The notes below the pieces were generated by a model. The model was given only the letters and a program-made list of their open reading frames with translations, was not told where the DNA came from and did no database searches. Positions 8,215-14,159 of a DNA stretch of 14,159 nucleotides are shown here, piece after piece. Numbering within the stretch: position 1 is the stretch's first letter; every line of letters starts with the position of its first letter. Source of the DNA: Hemicentrotus pulcherrimus (Eukaryota; Echinodermata; Echinoidea; Camarodonta; Strongylocentrotidae); the NCBI GenBank assembly GCA_003118195.1, contig BEXV01000193.1, positions 99,146 through 113,304 on the forward strand. The letters are read 5' to 3'. The position numbers and the translations under genes are program-made.

Positions 8215-8252
8215 ATTTGCAGTCATGAGATGTCATGTCATTTGCAGTCATG
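8215..8252 (+). repeat. 13-bp direct repeat, 25-bp period
   Basis: ATTTGCAGTCATG occurs at 8215-8227 and 8240-8252, with extra TGTCATG copies between and after. A short tandem duplication. Confidence 0.65.
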
Positions 8253-8273
8253 TCATGCGTTCCTCTTTGACAA

Positions 8274-8318
8274 CAGTGGTGTAGATGCAAGGGGCATGGA
8301 GAGGAACGTGCCCCCCTC
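8274..8318 (+). mobile_element. hAT-like terminus, other end not found
   Basis: CAGTGGTGTAGATGCAAGGGG (8274-8294) resembles the CAGTGGCGTAG class of hAT-like termini. It leads into an 8-bp hairpin with one wobble pair: GGGGCATG (8291-8298) with CGTGCCCC (8307-8314). A purine-rich stretch (about 8338-8385) follows. No matching right terminus or copy of the would-be target duplication (TTTGACAA, 8266-8273) was seen downstream, so the element is partial or too decayed to bound. Confidence 0.35.
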
Positions 8319-8385
8319 AATTGACGAACAAAAAATTAAAGAGAGAAAGAGATATAGAAGGAGAAAGGAAGGAAGGGATGTGAAA

Positions 8386-9417
8386 ATAAGACACTACAAA
8401 CCAAACCATGCAGCCTCATGCCTCCCCGATTCAATATTATTATACTGCTTTATGGTATTACATTCCTATATTTTGAAATTATGGAATTCGAAATTCATTT
8501 GAAGATGTGTACACAAAATATTGAGTCATTACAGGTTTGTGAACCTGTCAACATGTTGCAATTAAAAAGTCGTTTTTGCATGTCAACAATTATCTAAATA
8601 AGAGGACCCTTGTTCCATTTAATTATTGATGTTATCCCTGGATAATTTGTACCAAGACCACGAAATTATAACGGAAGACCGATTTAAAAACCACAAGGTC
8701 CCTAAAGGACATATTTTCTAGAGCAGAAAGAGATTCCAAGTCATATTTTTATTACTAAACCGTTTAGGGAATGTGATTTGTAATATATAGGTGGAGGAAA
8801 GAATCGGGCGATTGTCTCATGCACATAAAATAGTACTTTGATGAAATTATGCAATACATTGAGTTATTTATTGTTTATTATATTATATTATCAAAAATCT
8901 CCCAAAAATAAATACATTGAATAAAGAAGGCAAGTTTTCTAATTTTATAGGAAAAGAGATTCATAGGAAAGTATTAACAATATGGTCAAATTATAGTTGA
9001 CCATCACGTGATCGTAACGAATATATTTCATATTAGCTTTTAAAAATGGATCCAATGACATTGATAGTGATGAAAAATCTAAAAACTAGAGGTGCTTCAC
9101 TAAACTTAAAATTTTAAAATCGGTAAGTTCGATTTTAAGGGACTCAAATTAATTTTGATTTTATCTGATGAAAGATCGCCCAGGTGAACACAAGAAAAGA
9201 AAGGAAAGAGTGAACGAGGTAAAGGACGACAAAAAATGCAAACATTCAGCTTGAAGATTTGACTTATATTATTCTCCAGTCGGGCGTTAATTTCATATGC
9301 TCTCCCGGAGTGCCGCGATAATAGACCAAAGAAATATTGGAACATAATTTGGGTCTAAATTTGGATATTTCTTATCCTTGATATTTCATCACTGTCATCC
9401 CTTTCTTTTATGACTTC
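8386..9417. other. Non-coding stretch, minor palindromes only
   Basis: AT-rich with no supported gene. CTAAAC-C-GTTTAG (8755-8767) and ATCACGTGAT (9003-9012, an E-box palindrome also present at 61-70) are the only ordered strings noted. The minus frame at 9106-9345 (79 codons) has no motif I recognise. Confidence 0.45.
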
Positions 9418-9493
9418 AACGATGCCCCATTGAATACAAGTTGAATGGAAGAATGGCATCGTTATGAGGCAGCCAACATCCCAATGCCATTGG
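9418..9493. repeat. Overlapping alternative hairpins
   Basis: AACGATGCC (9418-9426) pairs perfectly with GGCATCGTT (9455-9463). The stem is continued inward by CCATT (9427-9431) with AATGG (9444-9448), leaving a 6-nt bulge and a 12-nt loop. The right arm overlaps AATGGCAT (9452-9459), which can instead pair with ATGCCATT (9484-9491), and that string lies in its own small palindrome, CCAAT-GCC-ATTGG. The foldings exclude each other. The complementarity is direct; whether it is transcribed is unknown. Confidence 0.45.
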
Positions 9494-9776
9494 TAATAAT
9501 TTACACGTGTTATGTCAGGGTCTACTCTTGTGAGGTGATTATAGAGCTAGATGTATCCGTGCATACATCACCCCCTTCTGTTAGTTGCATTGAAGTTAAC
9601 GAGGTTTTTTTAAAACGATAGTGCTGGTGATTACTCTTTGTATTTTATTCCTGCTTTTTAAATGCAAATTATTTATTTTAAACAAAAATTGTGTTGTATT
9701 GGTTTTGTTTCTTGAATATTCATATACACTGTATTTGTATATTTTTTGTATCTTTTACATGCGTCTTTTGGTGACG
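9494..9776. other. AT-rich stretch, no gene seen
   Basis: T-rich sequence leading up to an AATAAA. It resembles a 3' UTR or retroelement tail only in composition. Confidence 0.35.
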
Positions 9777-9782
9777 AATAAA
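9777..9782 (+). promoter_or_regulatory. AATAAA hexamer, possible polyadenylation signal
   Basis: AATAAA follows about 130 bp of T-rich sequence (TTTTGTATC, TTTTTTGTA) and precedes an A-rich stretch. This matches the look of a 3' end of a transcript or non-LTR element on the plus strand. No coding sequence was recognised upstream, and AATAAA is common by chance in such DNA. Confidence 0.2.
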
Positions 9783-10143
9783 GAAAAATGAAATGGCTAT
9801 GGTGGCTATTAGAATAATCACCAACTAGTACATTCTGGAGCGAATATCAATTGACGCACTCTCAATAACTGTTTACAAGGTACGAATCTGTAATACTCAC
9901 CTTGAGCTTCTACTGGCTACAGCCAAAAGGACGGATATGTCAGTATCTGTTGGTCTGCTGAGGGTTCACGAGGCCGATATTATCGGTATTGTGGGTAGTC
10001 ATTCTACGGGGATGTCCGGGGGCTGCTATCGAGAGTTTTAATAGATAAAGGGCTTAATTTCTCAATCTTATGCTATCGAAAATCCGGTAGATCTATATAT
10101 ACACTTTTTTAAAACCTTTTTTTTTAAAATCCCAATATCTCCC
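9783..10143. other. Non-coding stretch with a CCGATA palindrome
   Basis: No gene is supported. CCGATA-T-TATCGG at 9974-9986 is a 6-bp palindrome followed by TATT. A related palindrome with the same follower lies at 11015-11029. Confidence 0.4.
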
Positions 10144-10161
10144 ATATATATATATATATAT
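10144..10161 (+). repeat. (AT)n microsatellite
   Basis: A run of about nine AT units just upstream of the hAT-like element. Confidence 0.9.
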
Positions 10162-10178
10162 TTCCATTGACAGAATTA

Positions 10179-10411
10179 ACCCTTAGCAGTGACGGAATAT
10201 GGGCTCAGACTTTGAGGGGTAGGGGCAAGGAGGGAGGGGGGCTTACTCGTTGGATGAGATGCACATTAAAAAAGTCATTAAATAGGGGGTGTCATAGCCT
10301 CTCATTTTTACCTTTCCTTTCCCCTCTCCTTTTTCTTTGCGCTCTCCCTCTTTTCGTCAAAAGGCCATGCCCCTATGTGCCCTCCTCTGTAGCTACGCCA
10401 ATGCCCCTTAG
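10179..10411. repeat. 8-bp target-site duplication flanking a hAT-like element
   Basis: ACCCTTAG (10179-10186) and CCCCTTAG (10404-10411) match at seven of eight bases and abut the two ends of the element exactly. An 8-bp duplication is the hallmark of hAT transposition. The feature spans both copies and the insert between them. Confidence 0.6.
10187..10403 (+). mobile_element. 217-bp non-autonomous hAT-like element (MITE)
   Basis: The left end, CAGTGACGGA, and the reverse complement of the right end, CATTGGCGTA, are imperfect terminal inverted repeats with seven of ten bases alike. Both fit the CAGTGGCG class of hAT termini. The left half is G-rich (10216-10242) and the right half C-rich (10320-10386), so the element could fold back. 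It is flanked by 8-bp target duplications matching at 7/8. It is far too short for a transposase (hAT transposases are usually 600 or more residues), so it would have been moved by an enzyme encoded elsewhere. The 85-codon frame at 10167-10424 merely runs through it. Terminal mismatches suggest an old insertion. Confidence 0.65.
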
Positions 10412-10983
10412 GCAAGAGATGTAACGAAGCAACCAATCGAGACTGCAGGAGACATGCAAGAACTCACCCAAAATATAGAGGGTTAATGCGAAACTGTTGT
10501 CAAAAGTTGAGAGAAACATCCCCGGTATGTTTACAGAAATACAAACTGTATTTTCGTTCGTTATTTTATCTATTCACCTTACTCGGAGTCACGTGTTAGC
10601 AATTTGGATTCAGGCTGTAGTCATGGTAGTAGTTTTTTCTCCCCTTTTTTTCTCTTCATCAGTGTGTTCATACGTCACTAGTTTGCTTTAAATGTGGAAG
10701 GGGAGGCTTTTCACATAACTTGTTCTAAGATATCTATTTTCACTAACAACATAAAACAAGTTTCCCATAGTTTCCCCCTTTCAAATAACAGCATTATGAT
10801 CCTGAAATCCTACTACAAACATAAAAAGTTAAATTCATAAGAACCTCATTTATTATTTTTTTTTAGAAAAGAAGACAAAGAATAAGGCAATATGATATTG
10901 GAAGATGGAGGTACTTGTCATCTTGTTTTCTTGCAAAATTCTCCCAAATTGATGTTGGTTTTCCTTCTCTCTCCTAAAACGAT
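10412..10983. other. Non-coding stretch, second split-repeat copy inside
   Basis: No gene is supported. The 64-codon hydrophobic frame at 10497-10691 is read from T-rich DNA. AAAACAAGTTTC directly followed by CCATAGTTTCC (10753-10775) repeats the blocks seen at 7831-7861. Confidence 0.4.
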
Positions 10984-11307
10984 TTAACGGTATTGATTCC
11001 AGCTACCCGCTGGGACCGATATCGGTATTTCGATGTGCTTTTCATACTCACCATTTTTCGTTCTTCCGATTGTACTGGTAATTTTTAGTGGCAGAAGGTG
11101 CCAAGTCCTTTGTTTTGGCAAAGTGAACATTTTGTATGACTCTCGTTTTATCGCTATATTAAATGCATTATTTATTAAATGAGGATATGTCACGCTCAGT
11201 CTATCACTTATTCTGTTTATAAGAGTTTTTTTCTTTTTCTTAGCACTTTTTTGTACGCATAACATGTACATATACTTTAAATCATGTTTGGAACGCCTGT
11301 GGTCCAT
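10984..11307 (-). CDS. Unrecognised 107-codon frame, possible retroelement fragment
   Basis: This minus-strand frame has a lysine run at about 22-27 (from a T-rich stretch), then a more protein-like part: RISDRLSVTYPHLINNAF and, shortly after, a further basic stretch. The order of an Arg/Leu-rich helix, Tyr-Pro, Leu-Ile and Ala-Phe recalls the segment after the reverse transcriptase core in some Penelope-like and LINE elements (often R-G-Y-P-x-x-x-I-x-x-A). The resemblance is from memory, spacing is one residue off, and no catalytic motif (such as YxDD) or GIY-YIG motif is present. The palindrome ACCGATATCGGT lies at its 3' end. Either a decayed fragment or chance. Confidence 0.12.
   Translation of the reverse strand: MDHRRSKHDLKYMYMLCVQKSAKKKKKTLINRISDRLSVTYPHLINNAFNIAIKRESYKMFTLPKQRTWHLLPLKITSTIGRTKNGEYEKHIEIPISVPAGSWNQYR
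11015..11026. repeat. Perfect 12-bp palindrome ACCGATATCGGT
   Basis: Self-complementary over its whole length and followed by ATT, giving CCGATATCGGTATT. The locus at 9974-9990 reads the same with three extra bases (TTA) at the centre. It may be a binding site or part of a dispersed repeat. Confidence 0.4.
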
Positions 11308-11340
11308 TCCAACTATACTCTTTTGAAGATGCTCTAGAAA

Positions 11341-11358
11341 GGGGGGAAGGGGGGGGGG
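11341..11358 (+). repeat. G-rich run
   Basis: GGGGGGAAGGGGGGGGGG, two G blocks split by AA. G-rich enough to suggest local structure, and also a site of likely sequencing error. Confidence 0.8.
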
Positions 11359-11398
11359 TTATCATGTGCAAAACAGGTTCCATTAAATTTACATAAAA

Positions 11399-11410
11399 GT
11401 AGGCCTATAT
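11399..11410. repeat. GTAGGCCTATAT string
   Basis: The string contains the palindromes AGGCCT and ATAGGCCTAT-like flanks. From memory I associate TAGGCCTATA strings with echinoderm dispersed repeats; this is a weak taxonomic hint and nothing more. Confidence 0.3.
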
Positions 11411-11439
11411 CGGTTTTATTAGACGACATTCAACGTCCA

Positions 11440-11510
11440 CCCTCTCCTCTTCTCCTATCTCCCTCTCCCCCCTCTCTCTCTCTCTCTCCCCCCCTCTCTC
11501 TCTCTCTCTC
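11440..11510 (+). repeat. CT-rich polypyrimidine tract
   Basis: Alternating CT runs and short C runs over about 70 bp, ending directly at a CAAA repeat. Simple sequence. Confidence 0.9.
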
Positions 11511-11531
11511 ACAAACAAACAAACAAACAAA
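11511..11531 (+). repeat. (ACAA)n simple repeat
   Basis: Five ACAA units in a row, starting exactly where the CT tract ends. The complement type, GTTT, occurs at 2925-2957. Confidence 0.9.
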
Positions 11532-11614
11532 TCTTCACCTTTTTTCATTATATATTGTATCCTTAATCGTCTCCCTATTTCGCTCTCGTCTTTCTTATTA
11601 CCTTTCCAGTTCTA

Positions 11615-11625
11615 CCCCCCCCCCC
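11615..11625 (+). repeat. Poly-C run
   Basis: Eleven consecutive C bases within a pyrimidine-rich stretch (11570-11660). Confidence 0.85.
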
Positions 11626-11660
11626 TCTTGTTCGTGTTCTCTCTTCTGCACCCCCTCTCT

Positions 11661-12047
11661 CTGACTCTATCAAACTTTCGCTCAATTTGCATAACATTGA
11701 CCGTTATGTTTGAACCCAATTTTGTTTACTTACATACATGCTTCTTCCCTCATCATTCATGTATCAACCTATTGTACTTGAGAAGCCAAATGATATTTTC
11801 TCAATGAAGTATTTCACGCCTTTTGGACCGAACCGTTTATATTTACGACAACACGGTTACATCTGGGCCCACTTAGCATTTCCTAGTTGAGATCAGAACC
11901 CATCTTGAAATGGTTTTCATCTTATTTCTGATATTTTCCCAAATGTTTGAGGAAGTTAGGGGTAGGATCACAAACACCCAAGGTCATTGAGATTTTACTC
12001 CAAGTTGGCGTGTGGATAAATTCTAGAAAAATCTATTTCTTTCCTAC
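11661..12047. other. Non-coding stretch, nothing seen
   Basis: Mixed-composition DNA without an open frame, repeat or motif I can support. Confidence 0.5.
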
Positions 12048-12068
12048 TTTTTTTTTTCGGGGGGGGGG
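12048..12068 (+). repeat. Poly-T / poly-G junction
   Basis: About ten T bases, one C and ten G bases. A homopolymer junction, complement of the C/A junction type at 6849-6875, and prone to sequencing error. Confidence 0.9.
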
Positions 12069-12152
12069 CGGTTTTGTTGTTGTGAGGCTTCCTTTATCAG
12101 CATGACTTCAATCAAAATCCTCTAAATACATAACTGTAGGCAATGTCTTTGA

Positions 12153-12228
12153 ACTCTCAGTGGTGTAGAGGTTCGTGCACTTGACTTTAAAATAAGAAGT
12201 TCAGGGTCCGAACCACTACGCTGAGTGT
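12153..12228 (+). repeat. 76-nt tRNA-like SINE head or tRNA pseudogene
   Basis: The ends ACTCTCAG (12153-12160) and CTGAGTGT (12221-12228) are complementary at seven of eight positions, like an acceptor stem, and enclose a tRNA-sized 76 nt. TGGTGTAGAGG (12161-12171) matches the A-box TRGYNNARNGG fully. GGTCCGAACCA (12205-12215) matches the B-box at about nine of eleven positions. CTTGA (12180-12184) and ATAAG (12192-12196) form an imperfect anticodon-like stem around CTTTAAA. The T-arm does not pair well and the loop does not give a normal elongator anticodon, so a functional tRNA is unlikely. A tRNA-derived SINE head is my preferred reading. The TTCGTG after the A-box is shared with the locus at 138-225. 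Confidence 0.5.
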
Positions 12229-12290
12229 TTGTATTTGATATTTCTTCGTTTGATTTGAAACACCTTCACCATCTCAATTGACACGTATTC

Positions 12291-12375
12291 ATTGTTACGC
12301 AATGACGCGTAGTTATTGTTACGTAACAGTTAACATATTCAGCGCGCATTGCTACATGACGTGTTTCATGGTAAC
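12291..12375. promoter_or_regulatory. Cluster of bZIP-type motifs in short repeats
   Basis: ATTGTTACGC (12291-12300) and ATTGTTACGT (12315-12324) form a 24-bp-spaced direct repeat, and ATTGCTACATGACG (about 12348-12361) is a third relative. Within are TTACGCAAT (12295-12303; C/EBP-ATF composite type), TGACGCG (12303-12309), the perfect palindrome TTACGTAA (12319-12326; PAR-bZIP type), TGACGTG (12357-12363; CRE-like) and a GGTAACC half X-box (12370-12376). CpG is higher than around it. It could be a regulatory cluster or an internally repetitive dispersed element. Confidence 0.35.
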
Positions 12376-12376
12376 C

Positions 12377-12579
12377 GAAGGTTTAATACATACACTAACA
12401 AAAAAAAAATAATGAGGTTATTTCCTTCTGCTTAAGGATTTAAACCTCTTGGATCTTGGATTCTTCTCCTCCTAAATACTCAGAAGAAGAGTTATGACTG
12501 GAGGTGGTGGAGGGTGGACGATTACTTGGAATCATATTCGCCTTTCTTGGAATGGGGATGGATCTTGCACAGGGGAATT
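12377..12579. other. Short non-coding stretch
   Basis: Contains an A run (about 12400-12409) and mixed sequence. Nothing else is supported. Confidence 0.45.
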
Positions 12580-12825
12580 TTAAAGGTAGGACAAAATAGT
12601 AATGATGGAGTCAATATGAGAAGGTAGCTTCTTTTTTGTGGTTAGTGTTTGTAAAACAATACTGACATCGTTCGTCCGTTCGTGTTTCCTTAGATCAAGA
12701 TTAAAGTATCTTGATCTTCGGAGTATACTGACATTATCAAGGCGTATACCCTCGCCATCCCTCCCGTCTGTTCGAATTGCCAACAACACAGAGTGAAATT
12801 CATCGACATCAACCACATCATCCAT
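12580..12825 (-). CDS. Candidate 81-aa frame, unrecognised
   Basis: ATG at 12825-12823 on the minus strand opens 81 codons. Residues 1-10 (MDDVVDVDEF) are acidic, and residues 24-50 are rich in Arg, Asp and Leu (GRDGEGIRLDNVSILRR and onward). There is no signal peptide or membrane segment, and I know no domain like it. The composition is mixed and not set by a simple repeat, which makes it the most protein-like frame in the window. The start has G at +4 but T at -3, and no splice sites or neighbouring exons were identified. It may be a small exon or a chance frame. Confidence 0.15.
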   Translation of the reverse strand: MDDVVDVDEFHSVLLAIRTDGRDGEGIRLDNVSILRRSRYFNLDLRKHERTNDVSIVLQTLTTKKKLPSHIDSIITILSYL

Positions 12826-13210
12826 TAATGTTCCCTTTTAAAATTCAATGATATACTTTTGAAAACCTTAGTGTAATAAATCACCAATTTAAAGTGCACA
12901 GGAAAAAACATTCTTTCTAAATGGTAAGTTTCCCCTGTTAACATCCTTTCGAAAATTAAGTCTCCCCTCCACTCGAGCCTTTTAAATGCTGATTTAATAA
13001 TTGTTTCGTTCTTTAGAGTAAGTGTTTACTTTTATCGATAAGAAATGTATGAAACCAACGCTATACGACACTCCACCTTCCGTTTAAAGTCACATTGCAC
13101 TACTTATAGCTACTTGCCTCCTATACATAGCAAGCAATGACTAATCGGTGCCTGTTGGTCCCCCATGATCCCCGTTTTCTTATGTAATTTGAGAGCTAAT
13201 TTTAATAAAG
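12826..13210. other. Non-coding stretch, nothing seen
   Basis: AT-rich and without supported frames. An AATAAA (13204-13209) precedes the small hairpin at 13211. Confidence 0.45.
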
Positions 13211-13229
13211 AGACCTTGCGGGGAGGTCT
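13211..13229. repeat. 6-bp hairpin after AATAAA
   Basis: AGACCT (13211-13216) pairs with AGGTCT (13224-13229) around TGCGGGG. It directly follows AATAAAG. The stem is perfect but short. The loop does not match the histone 3' stem-loop, so no role is proposed. Confidence 0.35.
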
Positions 13230-13440
13230 TATCTCCCCTGGTCACACTAGTACAGACGAGCTTTAAGAGACGACAATTCAGTAGGACTCTTTATCAATAA
13301 TTGTTCTACGTTATGTGAGAGGGATGCAAGGTGAAGGTGAGATTTAGGTCAAATGCTGGCATCTCTTAAAGAAAATTAAAACTGGACCTCATACTCGCCT
13401 CGAATGTAGACCTCAAGGAATTATCTTAATCACGAACAGA

Positions 13441-13690
13441 CCCCACCGACTAATTTCACTCTAGGGATGGGGGACAAAGCCTGTCAAACAGTATTCCCCA
13501 TCGGACCGCAAAATGAGGAACAAGTTTCTTCCACGTTTATTGTCTTACATAAGTCGGCAGGAGTGCACAAGTATGGTGGGGCTTCTAAAATAAGACTGTG
13601 CGGTCTCGAGCGAAAGCCCGAGCAAAGGGGCCCCCACTGACACGGTCTGGTTGTGGGAGGCGTGACGCTGGGGGTAGCCAAGGGGTAGCC
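13441..13690. other. Locally GC-richer segment
   Basis: This stretch looks clearly richer in G and C than its surroundings. It holds CTCG/CGAG complementary strings (13605-13621) and an 11-bp-period duplication, GGGGTAGCC at 13671-13679 and 13682-13690. A 65-codon minus frame (13484-13681) crosses it and contains five Cys and eight Pro, but I recognise no domain. It may be an old insertion of a different repeat. Confidence 0.3.
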
Positions 13691-14149
13691 TCAATATCAT
13701 AATTATGACATTTTATGCAATGTCTTATTTATCAATCTGTTTGTGGCTCCATTGGCTTGTGGATTCCGTTGTAATAATGTTGTTTGAAATTCGAGTAGCT
13801 TTTCTGCCGTTATTTGGCGTGTTTTTCCCTTAAAAACACCCGGGATGGTGGTTGATGATCTAAGCAATTTTCAGACATTTCGGTCATGAAAATGATAGCG
13901 AAAATAAGGGTTATTGATTATTTGTCATTCCCACCAATTATCCATGAGAAACTAGATCTAATTGATAGGGCAGACATTATTTGTTCGTAATGTTTGTAAT
14001 ATGTCTCATTCTAAGTCTAGACTGTAAGCAAAATAGAATTGTTCGTATTAATTATTGACTCAGGAATCAAATATTCGAAAAGGAAAGAAAATCCTTGTAC
14101 ATGTTATTGTAAAACAGCCCGCCAATAGGCAAATTTTACGGTGCTCTCC
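13691..14149. other. Non-coding stretch, nothing seen
   Basis: AT-rich sequence with no frame or repeat that I can support. Confidence 0.45.
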
Positions 14150-14159
14150 CCCCCCCCCC
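14150..14159 (+). repeat. Terminal poly-C run
   Basis: The window ends in a C run, as it begins with one (1-15). This is consistent with contig ends at homopolymers, or with a further G/C-rich transposon end being cut here. Confidence 0.7.

Noticed and set aside
8018..8320. 100-codon minus-strand frame
   Set aside because: It overlaps another minus frame and the tandem repeat at 8215-8252; the His/Cys/Met-rich part is that repeat translated. Not a zinc-finger pattern.
12153..12228. Functional tRNA gene
   Set aside because: Acceptor-like stem and A-box are good but the T-arm does not pair and no sensible elongator anticodon results, so it is recorded as a tRNA-like repeat.
13204..13229. Histone-type 3' end (AATAAA plus hairpin)
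   Set aside because: The stem and loop do not fit the histone stem-loop consensus and no histone coding sequence is upstream.
1..14159. CRISPR array, prokaryotic operon or phage region
   Set aside because: No regularly spaced repeats with unique spacers, no packed ORFs and no recognisable prokaryotic gene; the simple repeats and transposon remains fit an animal genome.

Overview
This looks like AT-rich, non-coding nuclear DNA from an animal, most likely a marine invertebrate and possibly an echinoderm. The signs are long GA/CT, AT, GTTT/CAAA and homopolymer tracts, ends of hAT-like elements with the CAGTGGCGGA / CAGTGGCGTAG type of terminus, tRNA-derived repeat heads, and a GTAGGCCTATAT string that I associate from memory with echinoderm genomes. 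Nothing resembles bacterial gene organisation: there is no tight ORF packing, no ribosome-binding-site-led gene, no operon and no CRISPR array. The window begins and ends in poly-C runs, which suggests a contig bounded by homopolymers.

No protein-coding gene can be called with confidence. The longest open frame is 122 codons, and most of the longer ones are low-complexity products of homopolymers or microsatellites. Three minus-strand frames are recorded at low confidence: a 37-codon frame that starts like a signal peptide (7882-7995), a charged 81-codon frame (12580-12825), and a 107-codon frame (10984-11307) with a faint retroelement look.

Layout: 1-116 is the right end of a hAT-like element, followed by a minus-strand tRNA-like repeat head (138-225). 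From 250 to 2200 is featureless apart from a hairpin with a repeated 13-mer (695-861). A GA microsatellite (2204-2249) is followed by a perfect RFX X-box match (2337-2350). At 3643-4009 a diverged direct repeat about 302 bp apart flanks a polypurine tract. A motif-rich, palindrome-rich island lies at 4401-4504. A partial hAT-like element begins at 5091, with a weak tRNA-like locus near 5612-5656. From 5820 to 7760 there are several simple-sequence tracts. Another hAT-like terminus lies at 8274. Mutually exclusive hairpins occur at 9418-9493. The best-defined element is a 217-bp non-autonomous hAT-like element (10187-10403) with near-perfect 8-bp target duplications. CT/CAAA tracts (11440-11530) precede a 76-nt tRNA-like repeat head (12153-12228) and a cluster of bZIP-type motifs (12291-12375). 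The last 1.3 kb holds only small repeats.

There is no gene set acting together. The window reads as an intergenic or intronic interval built from decayed transposons, simple repeats and possible cis-regulatory motif clusters. I did not find a convincing undescribed system. The most checkable observations are the hAT-like element, the tRNA-like repeat heads, the 302-bp spaced repeat and the alternative hairpins.
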